Source: Pseudovibrio sp947494035
GTDB lineage: Bacteria; Pseudomonadota; Alphaproteobacteria; Rhizobiales; Stappiaceae
Length of the DNA: 64,000 bases
Reading direction: 5' to 3'
Assembly: GCA_947494035.1 (NCBI GenBank)
Contig: CANLTN010000003.1
Coordinates: forward strand, 1-64,000
The translations under genes and the position numbers were made by a program. A model generated the notes under the pieces. It saw nothing but the letters and a program-made list of their open reading frames with translations. It ran no database searches and had not been told where the DNA came from. This document shows, in pieces, positions 57,410 through 64,000 of the stretch; the first letter of the stretch is position 1; each line of letters opens with the position of its first letter.

Positions 57410-57934
57410 TTATGCAATCATGGACTCATCGTAAGCCTGCTCAGCAGCAAAAACCGCCTCTCGCTTACTCCCCCTATATCCACTCGCAAGTTTCTCCGGC
57501 CCTCTGGTTACGATAAATGACCAAAGGCTCATATCGCTCTTCTCTGCACATTTACTGACCCTCATTCGAACACTACGATCCCTAGGCACACGTCCAACTC
57601 CCTGACCATCACCATAGCTCGCACCACGAGCAGGGGCCCAAATGTATTTAAGGGCTCTTGGTGGTGGTGTATCCGGCACATCCGACTTGAGAGAGCCGAC
57701 ATAGCGAGAATAAGCCTTTTGAGCCGCGATTGTGGCAAGGGCTTGTGTGGCTTCTCCTCCAGATGCTCTAATCTGGCTCTTATGTAAAACCTGCCACTGC
57801 CACATCTCTGCAGGTGGGACGACATGGTCTTCCCAGAGCACGATAGCAACCTCTTTGGAGCGCATGGAAGCACCGAGAAAAGCGTTTGCTTTTCCCTCCA
57901 TCTCTTTCCAGAGGAACCCCGGCTCCCAATTCAT
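57410..57934 (-). CDS. Accessory protein of unknown function near attR (174 aa)
   Basis: The protein is Trp-rich at its start (MNWEPGFLWKEMEGKANAFL; PPAEMWQWQVLHKSQIRASG) and basic in the middle (RVPRDRSVRMRVSKCAEKSD). The frame is supported by its length and composition, but the ribosome site is weak. It is the last gene before attR. Not recognised. Confidence 0.5.
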   Translation of the reverse strand: MNWEPGFLWKEMEGKANAFLGASMRSKEVAIVLWEDHVVPPAEMWQWQVLHKSQIRASGGEATQALATIAAQKAYSRYVGSLKSDVPDTPPPRALKYIWAPARGASYGDGQGVGRVPRDRSVRMRVSKCAEKSDMSLWSFIVTRGPEKLASGYRGSKREAVFAAEQAYDESMIA

Positions 57935-58273
57935 GCGACCTCTAACGTTCTTGATATGTTCTCATGCCTCCAGATAGCCCAGAGATAGGGAAGAAATCAA
58001 GTAGGGGTTTTGAGTGGTCTGGCAGTCGTTCGTGAAGGGCACCCGCCTAAAGCTTCGGGGCGTTCTGTCATCTCATTGACCGGCTAGATGAGGTCATCAA
58101 GAGGCTAGATGGGGAGGGGTAGGGAATATACGCTTGACAGAGATGCGAGCGACCTGTTTGATCCCACATAAGCGCTTAATTTGTTTTCCTTTTTCGCTCT
58201 AAGTGCTTGATATTCGTTGTGCGTAAGGTTGTGAATTTTCCAGCTAAGCACTTGAATTATAAGGAAAACATTT
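57935..58273. other. Non-coding right arm of the prophage next to attR
   Basis: This 339-bp stretch has no gene that I can support. The minus-strand frame through 58105-58323 begins inside the tRNA-derived core and is an artefact. It holds a direct repeat GGCTAGATG (about 58082 and 58111), the TAAG-type repeats listed separately, and GGAAAAC inverted as GTTTTCC (about 58183 and 58262). Confidence 0.55.
58169..58256 (+). repeat. Three TAAGYRCTTRAW repeats, candidate integrase arm sites
   Basis: TAAGCGCTTAAT (58169), TAAGTGCTTGAT (58200) and TAAGCACTTGAA (58245) are spaced by 31 and 45 bp, just inside attR. Each contains a near-palindrome AAGYRCTT. Position and spacing fit arm-type binding sites of a tyrosine recombinase. 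Confidence 0.55.
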
Positions 58274-58324
58274 CGGCCTTCTAAGCCGACGGTCGCAGGT
58301 TCGAATCCTGCAGGGATCGCCATT
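58274..58324. repeat. attR: prophage attachment core copy
   Basis: The 51 bp are identical to 3205-3255 in tRNA-Arg and mark the right end of the prophage. Only the 3' part of the tRNA is present, so this copy is not a functional tRNA gene. Confidence 0.92.
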
Positions 58325-58377
58325 TTTTCAATGGGTTAGAGCTAGTCAAGCGGTTTCGTTTTTGACAGTTTTACACT

Positions 58378-58439
58378 TCTGTTCCCCGTCCATCCTCAAA
58401 ATGACCTCATCCCCAATGTCTGGTCATGCTTAAATAATG
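58378..58439 (-). pseudogene. Remnant of the 3' end of another integrase gene
   Basis: On the minus strand this encodes HYLSMT, then, after loss of one base, LGDEVILRMDGEQ. This matches the C-terminus of the intact integrase at the other end (HYLSMSQRLGDKVILRLDREQ). The DNA between it and attR also resembles the attL-side spacer. It is a relic of an earlier element that used the same tRNA site. Confidence 0.72.
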
Positions 58440-58530
58440 TTAATTTTAGCGTTTCCCCTAAGAGAGCATTGTGCATGTCACATTTTTGCTGTACTTGACG
58501 GCAAAACACGCCTTGAGGGAAAACAACGAG

Positions 58531-59532
58531 TTGAACAGCGTGCCAAATTCATCTGAAATCCGTACTAACTGGACACGTGAAGAGGCTGAAGCTCTTTACA
58601 ACCTCCCATTTAATGACCTGATGTTTAAAGCTCAGTGCGTTCATCGCGAGCATTTTGACCCCAATGAGGTCCAGCAGAGCCAGCTTTTAAGCATCAAGAC
58701 AGGTGGCTGCCCGGAAGATTGTGCCTATTGCAGTCAGTCTGCCCGTAATAATGCAGACCTTCCAGCTTCCAAGCTTCTTGAAGTTCAGCGCGTCCTTGCT
58801 GAAGCGAAAAAAGCAAAGGAAGGCGGCGCAACCCGATATTGCATGGGCGCAGCTTGGCGCTCTCCGAAAGATCGCGACATGCGCGCCATTGAGATGATGG
58901 TGGAAGGTGTCAAAGAGCTCGGTATGGAAAGCTGCATGACCCTTGGCATGCTGACCCCGGAGCAAATCCTGCGTCTGAAAGATGCTGGTTTGGACTATTA
59001 CAACCACAACATCGATACCTCTGAGCGATACTACAGCGAAGTCATCACGACCCGTAAATTCTCCGACCGTATCGATACTCTCAATCTGGTAAAAGAATCC
59101 GGCATCAAGGTCTGCTCCGGCGGCATTGTCGGCATGGGCGAAGAGGATATGGATCGCCTCGACATGCTGGTGTCTCTTGCAACGCTGGAAGCGCACCCGG
59201 ACAGTGTTCCGATCAATATGCTCATTCCAATTGAAGGCACACCGCTTCAGGATGCAGCACCAGTTGATCCGATTGATTTCGTTCGTCTCATCGCCGTTGC
59301 GCGCATCATGATGCCAAAGTCTCATGTGCGCCTGTCAGCTGGCCGAACAGAAATGTCCGATGAAACGCAGGCAATGTGTTTCTTCGCTGGGGCAAACTCC
59401 ATCTTTAAAGGTGAAACCTTGCTCACAGCAGATAACCCGGAAGACACAAAGGACGCTGCTCTGTTCAAGCGACTTGGCATCCGTCCAATGGGATTAAAGA
59501 ACTGTACGGCTGCACATGAGCCTGCTGAGTAA
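58531..59532 (+). CDS. bioB: Biotin synthase BioB
   Basis: Radical-SAM enzyme that inserts sulfur into dethiobiotin. The cluster motif CPEDCAYCSQSARNN (Cys-x3-Cys-x2-Cys) and downstream segments YNHNIDTSERYYSEVI, GGIVGMGEEDMDR and MCFFAGANSIFKGE are typical. The frame is open to ATG 58471, but that would add a hydrophobic leader absent from BioB. TTG 58531 (GAGGGA 10 nt upstream) or GTG 58540 is more likely. It starts the bioBFDAZ operon and overlaps bioF by 17 bp. I saw no BioR-type box (TTATCTATAA) upstream. Confidence 0.93.
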   Translation: MNSVPNSSEIRTNWTREEAEALYNLPFNDLMFKAQCVHREHFDPNEVQQSQLLSIKTGGCPEDCAYCSQSARNNADLPASKLLEVQRVLAEAKKAKEGGATRYCMGAAWRSPKDRDMRAIEMMVEGVKELGMESCMTLGMLTPEQILRLKDAGLDYYNHNIDTSERYYSEVITTRKFSDRIDTLNLVKESGIKVCSGGIVGMGEEDMDRLDMLVSLATLEAHPDSVPINMLIPIEGTPLQDAAPVDPIDFVRLIAVARIMMPKSHVRLSAGRTEMSDETQAMCFFAGANSIFKGETLLTADNPEDTKDAALFKRLGIRPMGLKNCTAAHEPAE

Positions 59533-60655
59533 GCATCACGGAGCCCTTGAGCGTCTGGCGGAACGGGGCAGGGCCCGTTCCCTGCTTAAAGCACGTGGCT
59601 GCGACTTTTCATCCAATGATTATCTGGCGCTGACCACAGCGCCAGAATTGCGTTTAGCAGCTGGAAATGCGGTGGCCCGAGGCGTCGGTCTTGGGGCCGG
59701 TGGTTCCCGTTTGCTGCGTGGAAACAATCCGGAGCATGAAGCGCTTGAAGTTGAAGCAGCAAAGTTATTCAACACAGAACGATCTCTGTTCTTTGGGGGT
59801 GGCTACAACGCCAATATGGCTCTGTTTTCCACGCTGCCCCAGCAAGGTGATCTTGTGCTTCATGATGCCCTGATTCACGCCAGCGCACATGACGGCATGA
59901 AGCTGGGTGCGGCCCAAACCATGGCCTTCAAACACAATCAGGTGCAAGACGCAAAGGACCGCATCGCTCAGTGGCGTCATGCGGGCGGTGCAGGCCGCAT
60001 CTGGCTCGCCTGCGAAAGTCTCTACAGCATGGATGGCGATCAGGCACCTCTCAAGGATCTGGTGGAACTTGCCGATCAAAATGATGCGTTCTTGCTGGTG
60101 GATGAAGCTCATGCCACCGGTGTATTAGGTGAGGGCGGCAAAGGTCTGGCTGCTGAGTTTGAAGGCCGCGAGAATATCATCTCACTTCACACCTGCGGCA
60201 AGGCACTGGGAGCCTCCGGTGCTCTTGTCTGCGGCCCAGCCGTGCTTATCGACTATCTCATCAACCGCGCCCGCGGGTTTATCTACGCCACCGCTCCATC
60301 TCCGCTCGTTGCTGCAATCGTTCGCGCTTCTCTCAAGCTGGTACAGACCCAGCCGGAGCGCAGAAAAAGACTTGCTGATTTGGTTGGCCACGCAAATGCG
60401 GAAATGGAGCGCTTTTGCGGACAAAAGGGAAGCGGCACGCATATCCTGCCGTTTCTCATAGGACACGACAAACGCACCATGCAGATTGCTGGCGCGCTGC
60501 AGGAAAACGGCTTTGATATCCGCGGCATTCGCCCGCCAACCGTACCGCGCGGAACATCCCGGCTGCGCATTGCTCTGACCTTGCATGCCACCAAACACGA
60601 TGTCTCCGCCATGCTTAAGGTGCTTAAAGAAGAAATGGGGCTGGGTCATTCATGA
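59516..60655 (+). CDS. bioF: 8-amino-7-oxononanoate synthase BioF
   Basis: PLP enzyme that condenses pimeloyl thioester with alanine. Features are the opening CDFSSNDYLALTTAPELRLA, GLGAGGSRLLRGNNPEHEAL, FLLVDEAHATGVLGEGGKG and the Schiff-base Lys in HTCGKALGASGALVCG. Length 379 is normal. It overlaps both bioB and bioD, so the operon is translationally coupled. Confidence 0.92.
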   Translation: MSLLSKHHGALERLAERGRARSLLKARGCDFSSNDYLALTTAPELRLAAGNAVARGVGLGAGGSRLLRGNNPEHEALEVEAAKLFNTERSLFFGGGYNANMALFSTLPQQGDLVLHDALIHASAHDGMKLGAAQTMAFKHNQVQDAKDRIAQWRHAGGAGRIWLACESLYSMDGDQAPLKDLVELADQNDAFLLVDEAHATGVLGEGGKGLAAEFEGRENIISLHTCGKALGASGALVCGPAVLIDYLINRARGFIYATAPSPLVAAIVRASLKLVQTQPERRKRLADLVGHANAEMERFCGQKGSGTHILPFLIGHDKRTMQIAGALQENGFDIRGIRPPTVPRGTSRLRIALTLHATKHDVSAMLKVLKEEMGLGHS

Positions 60656-61290
60656 CCAAAACAATCGTAGTAACCGGCACAGATACCGGTATCGGCAAGA
60701 CAATCTTTTCGGCTGCGCTGACACAGGCACTTTCCGCAACCTATTGGAAGCCGGTTCAGTCCGGGCTTGAAGAAGAAACCGACACTGAGGCCGTAACCCG
60801 TCTGACAGGCTGTAAGGCGCTGCCAGAACGATACCGCTTGCAGATACCCGCATCTCCACACTTTTCTGCAGAGGAAGAAGGCGTCCTCATAGATACCGGA
60901 AACCTGACTTTGCCTCAGATTGATGGTCCTTTGGTGGTTGAAGGGGCAGGTGGCCTCATGGTGCCGCTCTCGCGCGAAACGCTTTTCATTGACCTATTCA
61001 GGAAATGGCAAGCGCCGATTGTGCTCTGTGCGCGTACTGGTCTGGGGACCATCAACCACACCCTGCTTTCCATCGAGGCACTTCGTGCTCGTGGCTGCGA
61101 TCTGCTAGGCATCGTCTTCATCGGTGACGAGGTTGCCGATTCTGAGCGCACTATCGTGGAGTATGCAGGGGCGAAAAAGCTTGGCCGCTTGCCGGTGCTG
61201 CGCGACATCACTCCAAAAACAATAAGAACAGCGTTCGCAGAAAACTTCCTGCTGGAGGATTTCGGCGTACAACAGGAGGAGAACGCCTGA
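60652..61290 (+). CDS. bioD: Dethiobiotin synthetase BioD
   Basis: ATP-dependent enzyme that closes the ureido ring of dethiobiotin. The P-loop VTGTDTGIGKTIFSAAL is at the N-terminus, the second motif is VEGAGGLMVPLSRET, and LCARTGLGTINHTLLSIEAL follows. At 212 residues it is slightly short but complete. It overlaps bioF by 4 bp and bioA by one base. Confidence 0.92.
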   Translation: MTKTIVVTGTDTGIGKTIFSAALTQALSATYWKPVQSGLEEETDTEAVTRLTGCKALPERYRLQIPASPHFSAEEEGVLIDTGNLTLPQIDGPLVVEGAGGLMVPLSRETLFIDLFRKWQAPIVLCARTGLGTINHTLLSIEALRARGCDLLGIVFIGDEVADSERTIVEYAGAKKLGRLPVLRDITPKTIRTAFAENFLLEDFGVQQEENA

Positions 61291-62549
61291 TGGCGATCCG
61301 CTCGCCAATCTGGCACCCATTTACTCAGCACGCGGTTATGCCGGAGATGACCAAGATCACGGAAAGCTCTGGCGCATACCTGACAAAGCCCGATGGTGAG
61401 AAGCTGCTGGATGCCATCGCATCGTGGTGGGTCGTAACCCACGGCCATTGCCACCCGCATGTGATTGGTGCGATCAAGGATCAGGCCGATAAGCTGGACC
61501 AGGTTATCTTCGCAGGACACACCCATGAACCAGCAGAACGGCTGGCGCAGCAGCTGCTCAAGTGTACCCCTGATGGGCTGGACTACGTGTTCTTTTCAGA
61601 TAGCGGCTCCACCAGTGTGGAGGTGGCGCTCAAAATGGCGCTCGGTTACTGGCATCATCTGCAAGATGATCGCAAACGCATCGTGGTGATGGAGAACAGC
61701 TACCACGGCGACACCATCGGCACCATGTCCGTTGGCGAACGTGGCGTTTTTAACCAGCCCTACAACCCACTCCTGTTCGATGTGTCGAAAGTACCATTCC
61801 CATCAGCGGGTCACGAACAAGATACGCTCGACGCATTGGAGAAACTCTGTGCGGAAGGCGATGTGGCAGCTTTCATCGTTGAGCCTCTGGTTCTTGGCGC
61901 AGGCGGCATGCTCATGTATTCCGCTGAAACATTGCGAGCCCTCTTTGAGATTTGCAAAAAGTACAATGTGCTCTTCATCGCAGATGAGGTCATGACCGGC
62001 TGGGGCCGTACAGGCAAAATGTTTGCCTGCGAACACGCGCAGATCACACCGGATATTGCCTGCTACTCAAAAGGCCTGACCGGAGGCTCGCTCCCACTTG
62101 CAGTCACAATGTGTTCTGCAGCTATCTATGACGAGCATTACTCCATGGACAGAAGTAAAACCTTCTTCCACTCAAGTTCCTACACCGCTAACCCCATTGC
62201 GTGTGCGGCTGCGGTCGCAAATTTGGAGATCTGGGAGAATGAACCCGTTCATGAGCGCATCGCAAAGCTGATGGAAATGCAGGCGGCTGGCCTCGCGCGT
62301 TTCAAAGATGACGATCGCTTCACCAACATCCGCCAGACCGGCACTATTGCTGCGATGGATATAAACGTGAAGGATCATGGCTACCTGTCTGATATTGGCC
62401 CGCGTCTTTATGCGTTCTTCCAAAAGAAGAACCTGCTGCTGCGTCCGCTCGGCAACACCCTCTATTCCATGCCGCCATATTGCGTAACCCAAGAGGATAT
62501 CAATCGGATCTATGACGCCATTGCTGAGGCCGCTGATGAGCTCCTTTAA
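61290..62549 (+). CDS. bioA: Adenosylmethionine-8-amino-7-oxononanoate aminotransferase BioA
   Basis: PLP aminotransferase that uses S-adenosylmethionine as amino donor. Visible are WHPFTQHAVMPEMTKIT at the start, FSDSGSTSVEVALKMALGYW, the cofactor Asp in FIADEVMTGWGRTGKMF, and the Lys in ACYSKGLTGGSLPLAVTMC. Length 419 is usual. It overlaps bioZ by 14 bp. Confidence 0.93.
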   Translation: MAIRSPIWHPFTQHAVMPEMTKITESSGAYLTKPDGEKLLDAIASWWVVTHGHCHPHVIGAIKDQADKLDQVIFAGHTHEPAERLAQQLLKCTPDGLDYVFFSDSGSTSVEVALKMALGYWHHLQDDRKRIVVMENSYHGDTIGTMSVGERGVFNQPYNPLLFDVSKVPFPSAGHEQDTLDALEKLCAEGDVAAFIVEPLVLGAGGMLMYSAETLRALFEICKKYNVLFIADEVMTGWGRTGKMFACEHAQITPDIACYSKGLTGGSLPLAVTMCSAAIYDEHYSMDRSKTFFHSSSYTANPIACAAAVANLEIWENEPVHERIAKLMEMQAAGLARFKDDDRFTNIRQTGTIAAMDINVKDHGYLSDIGPRLYAFFQKKNLLLRPLGNTLYSMPPYCVTQEDINRIYDAIAEAADELL

Positions 62550-63528
62550 GGATCGCGGTGGTCTGATCGGTTTTGGGCATTATGCGCCTGAACGCCGCGT
62601 GCTGAACGCAGAGATTGAGCAGGATTTGGGATTGGAAGAGGGCTGGATTGAGCGCCGCACCGGCATTCGTGAGCGGCGCTACGTGTCCTCGGACCAAGCC
62701 CTTACGGATATCGCACTACCAGCCGCACAAATGGCAATTGAAGACGCTGGTATTGATCCGGCAAAGATCGGCCTGACCCTACTAGCTACCAGCACACCAG
62801 ACCATTTGCTGCCACCCTCCGCGCCTCTCCTCATACACAAGCTCGGCCTGCCCAATTCCGGCGGTATCGATATGGCCGGAGCCTGCGCAGGTTTCCTCTA
62901 CGCTCTGGCAATGGCAGACGCCTACGCAAAGGCGCAGGGCATCGCTGTTCTTGTGGTTGCAGCCAATATCTTAAGCCGGCGCATCAATCCGCAAGAACGT
63001 GCCAGCCGCGTCCTTTTTGCAGATGCCGCCGGTGCAGTGGTTGTCACGCCGCCAACTGATGACGGGCAGGGGATCCTTGCTGCCGATCTGACATCCGATG
63101 GCGCGCATTATGATCTGATCAAGATACCCGGAGGCGGAAGTCGCAATCCCTACAGGCCGGATATGGACCCCAACGAATATCTGATGAGCTTAAAAGGTGG
63201 TCAGACCGTATTTGCCAAGGCAGTGACAACACTCACAAACTCTGCCAAAAAAATCCTCAACCAGGCTGGTCTGACATCCTCAAACGTAGATCACTGGGTC
63301 CCACATCAGGCCAACTCGCGAATTATTCAGGCTGTCGGAACTAATCTTGCAATAAGTCCTGATAAGACACTGATGACACTAGGTGAATACGGCAACAGCT
63401 CCGCTGCAACGATTCCGTTTAGTTTATCCAAATGCAGCGAAGATCGCAGTTACCAATCAGGTGACAAGCTACTCTTGTCCGCCATCGGTGCTGGATTCGT
63501 CAGCGGATCACTGCTCATCGGTATCTAA
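62536..63528 (+). CDS. bioZ: BioZ, FabH-like 3-oxopimeloyl-ACP synthase
   Basis: KAS III-type enzyme that supplies the pimeloyl precursor in rhizobial biotin pathways, in place of BioC-BioH. The triad is visible: Cys in DMAGACAGFLYALAMADA, His in WVPHQANSRIIQAVG, Asn in GEYGNSSAATIPF. I choose ATG 62536 (GAGG upstream) rather than 62512. The order bioBFDAZ is typical of Rhizobiales and argues against a fatty-acid FabH. It is the last gene of the operon. Confidence 0.9.
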   Translation: MSSFKDRGGLIGFGHYAPERRVLNAEIEQDLGLEEGWIERRTGIRERRYVSSDQALTDIALPAAQMAIEDAGIDPAKIGLTLLATSTPDHLLPPSAPLLIHKLGLPNSGGIDMAGACAGFLYALAMADAYAKAQGIAVLVVAANILSRRINPQERASRVLFADAAGAVVVTPPTDDGQGILAADLTSDGAHYDLIKIPGGGSRNPYRPDMDPNEYLMSLKGGQTVFAKAVTTLTNSAKKILNQAGLTSSNVDHWVPHQANSRIIQAVGTNLAISPDKTLMTLGEYGNSSAATIPFSLSKCSEDRSYQSGDKLLLSAIGAGFVSGSLLIGI

Positions 63529-63764
63529 CCGAAGCGCTCCCTCGCAACAAAACTCGAGTGGGCGCATTTCACCAACTCAAAGCCTTGATCTGGTCGAGTC
63601 TGCGGAAAATTATACTTGCAGTTGGGGTGTCATCACGACTTCAAAAGCAGTTTCTCAAGAAAGTGAAGGGTAGGGCTCTGCCCAATGTGTTGACAGGAGA
63701 CGTAAAAGCAAAAAGCTCCCGAATGGGAGCTTTGCTAAACCTCGTTTTACACCATGAGGTTAAA
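63529..63764. other. Intergenic region between bioZ and tRNA-Lys
   Basis: This 236-bp stretch holds no supported gene; the plus-strand frames here overlap bioZ or lack ribosome sites. The tRNA-Lys terminator lies inside it. Confidence 0.5.
63704..63733 (-). terminator. Terminator of tRNA-Lys
   Basis: AAAGCTCCC and GGGAGCTTT form a 9-bp stem around a 4-nt loop. On the minus strand the stem is followed by TTTTTGCTTTT. It lies 32 bp past the tRNA-Lys 3' end. Confidence 0.8.
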
Positions 63765-63840
63765 TGGTGAGCCCGCACGGGTTCGAACCGTGGACCTACT
63801 GATTAAAAGTCAGTTGCTCTACCAGCTGAGCTACGGGCTC
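63765..63840 (-). tRNA. tRNA-Lys (anticodon TTT)
   Basis: The minus strand gives a 76-nt cloverleaf: acceptor GAGCCCG/CGGGCTC, D stem GCTC/GAGC, anticodon stem-loop CTGACTTTTAATCAG with anticodon TTT, T loop TTCGAAC, discriminator A and encoded CCA. It is host DNA. Confidence 0.95.
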
Positions 63841-64000
63841 TTAGGCGTGACCGCTAGGTCGCTGCCTGTGAGGGGTCTTCTAAGGATTGCAGGGGCTTAG
63901 CGCAAGCGCTTTTTTTTATTTTCCACACAGTGCGCCTAACTTAGATTTGCCTCATATCATAGTCGTGTTCTCAACGCAGAAAACAGACAGGTTGAACCTC

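Larger units (their letters stand above)
3205..58324. mobile_element. Complete temperate prophage with lambda-type head and P2-type contractile tail
   Basis: The element is bounded by 51-bp perfect direct repeats and carries integrase, repressor, replication, packaging, head, tail and lysis modules in the expected order. I found no frameshifted or truncated essential phage gene, so it may be inducible. The head genes follow the lambda plan (Nu1, A, B, W, protease, D, E). The tail genes follow P2 (V, W, J, I, FI, FII, E/E', T, U, X, D). Accessory genes cluster at 21079-26100 and 53145-57934, plus two antisense insertions at 26745 and 32107. Confidence 0.93.

Noticed and set aside
58105..58323. 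Minus-strand frame of 72 codons at attR (starts MAIPAGFEPATVGLEGR)
   Set aside because: The N-terminal part is the reverse complement of the tRNA-Arg 3' half; such peptides are a well-known artefact of tRNA antisense. No ribosome site.
3205..58324. Possibility that the element is a gene transfer agent or a decayed prophage
   Set aside because: It has integrase, att repeats, repressor, replication and a full structural set without visible disruption, unlike a gene transfer agent or a remnant.
1..64000. CRISPR arrays, rRNA genes and riboswitches
   Set aside because: I looked for regularly spaced repeats and for rRNA or riboswitch-like conserved cores and saw none; the repeats found are att cores, operators, arm-site candidates and palindromes.

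Overview
The window looks like a chromosome segment of an alphaproteobacterium, order Hyphomicrobiales (Rhizobiales). The host genes point there: a bioBFDAZ biotin operon with the BioZ variant, a complex I NDUFS4-like accessory subunit, and rhizobial-type palindromic intergenic repeats. The base composition, near 50 percent GC, would suit a marine Pseudovibrio-like member of the Stappiaceae, but that genus call is a guess. The only chromosomal parts are about 1-3204 on the left (end of an IS630-type transposase, intergenic repeats, PiT phosphate transporter, NDUFS4-like protein, tRNA-Arg) and about 58325-64000 on the right (remnant of an older integrase, bioBFDAZ, tRNA-Lys).

Everything between is one apparently complete temperate prophage of about 55.1 kb, inserted in the 3' half of tRNA-Arg(TCT). 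A 51-bp perfect direct repeat marks its ends: 3205-3255, inside the intact tRNA, and 58274-58324. The leftward early operon (9925 down to 3328) carries small unknown proteins, a RecE/Cas4-type nuclease, a possible annealing partner, a DUF968-like HNH protein, an excisionase-like protein and the tyrosine integrase. The control region (9926-13730) holds a cI-type repressor, a Cro-like protein, a CII-like protein and two AT-rich operator regions sharing TTGGCAAT/ATTGCCTA half-sites. The rightward early operon (13740-20851) carries a GapR-like protein, a RuvC-like resolvase, a GcrA-like regulator, a primase, a C5-cytosine methyltransferase, an NPPW-type methyltransferase and a DnaB-like helicase.

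From 21079 to 26100 lies an accessory belt: coiled-coil, membrane and secreted proteins, mostly on the minus strand, around a DUF6362-type regulator. The late region (26109-53102) joins a lambda-type head module (Nu1/GpA terminase, portal, gpW, ClpP-like protease, decoration protein, gpE-type capsid) to a P2-type contractile tail (V, W, J, I, DUF4815 protein, fiber, sheath FI, tube FII, E/E' with a GGGAAAG frameshift site, tape measure, U, X, D). Lysozyme, overlapping spanins and a small membrane protein complete it. The particle would therefore be a myovirus. Two paralogous membrane proteins resembling the putAbiC abortive-infection family sit antisense in the packaging/head region.

The right end (53145-57934) is a second accessory cluster: a PD-(D/E)XK-like protein, a GIY-YIG nuclease, an unknown partner, several small proteins and a secreted HNH nuclease. 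A gene at 57023 has its ribosome binding site buried in a long hairpin.

The most unusual signals are (a) about half of the early proteins ending in Ala-Ala with varied codons, reminiscent of ssrA-type ClpXP degrons; (b) the paralogous antisense AbiC-like pair; (c) phage versions of two alphaproteobacterial cell-cycle DNA-binding proteins beside two methyltransferases; and (d) the integrase scar beside attR, showing repeated use of the same tRNA site.
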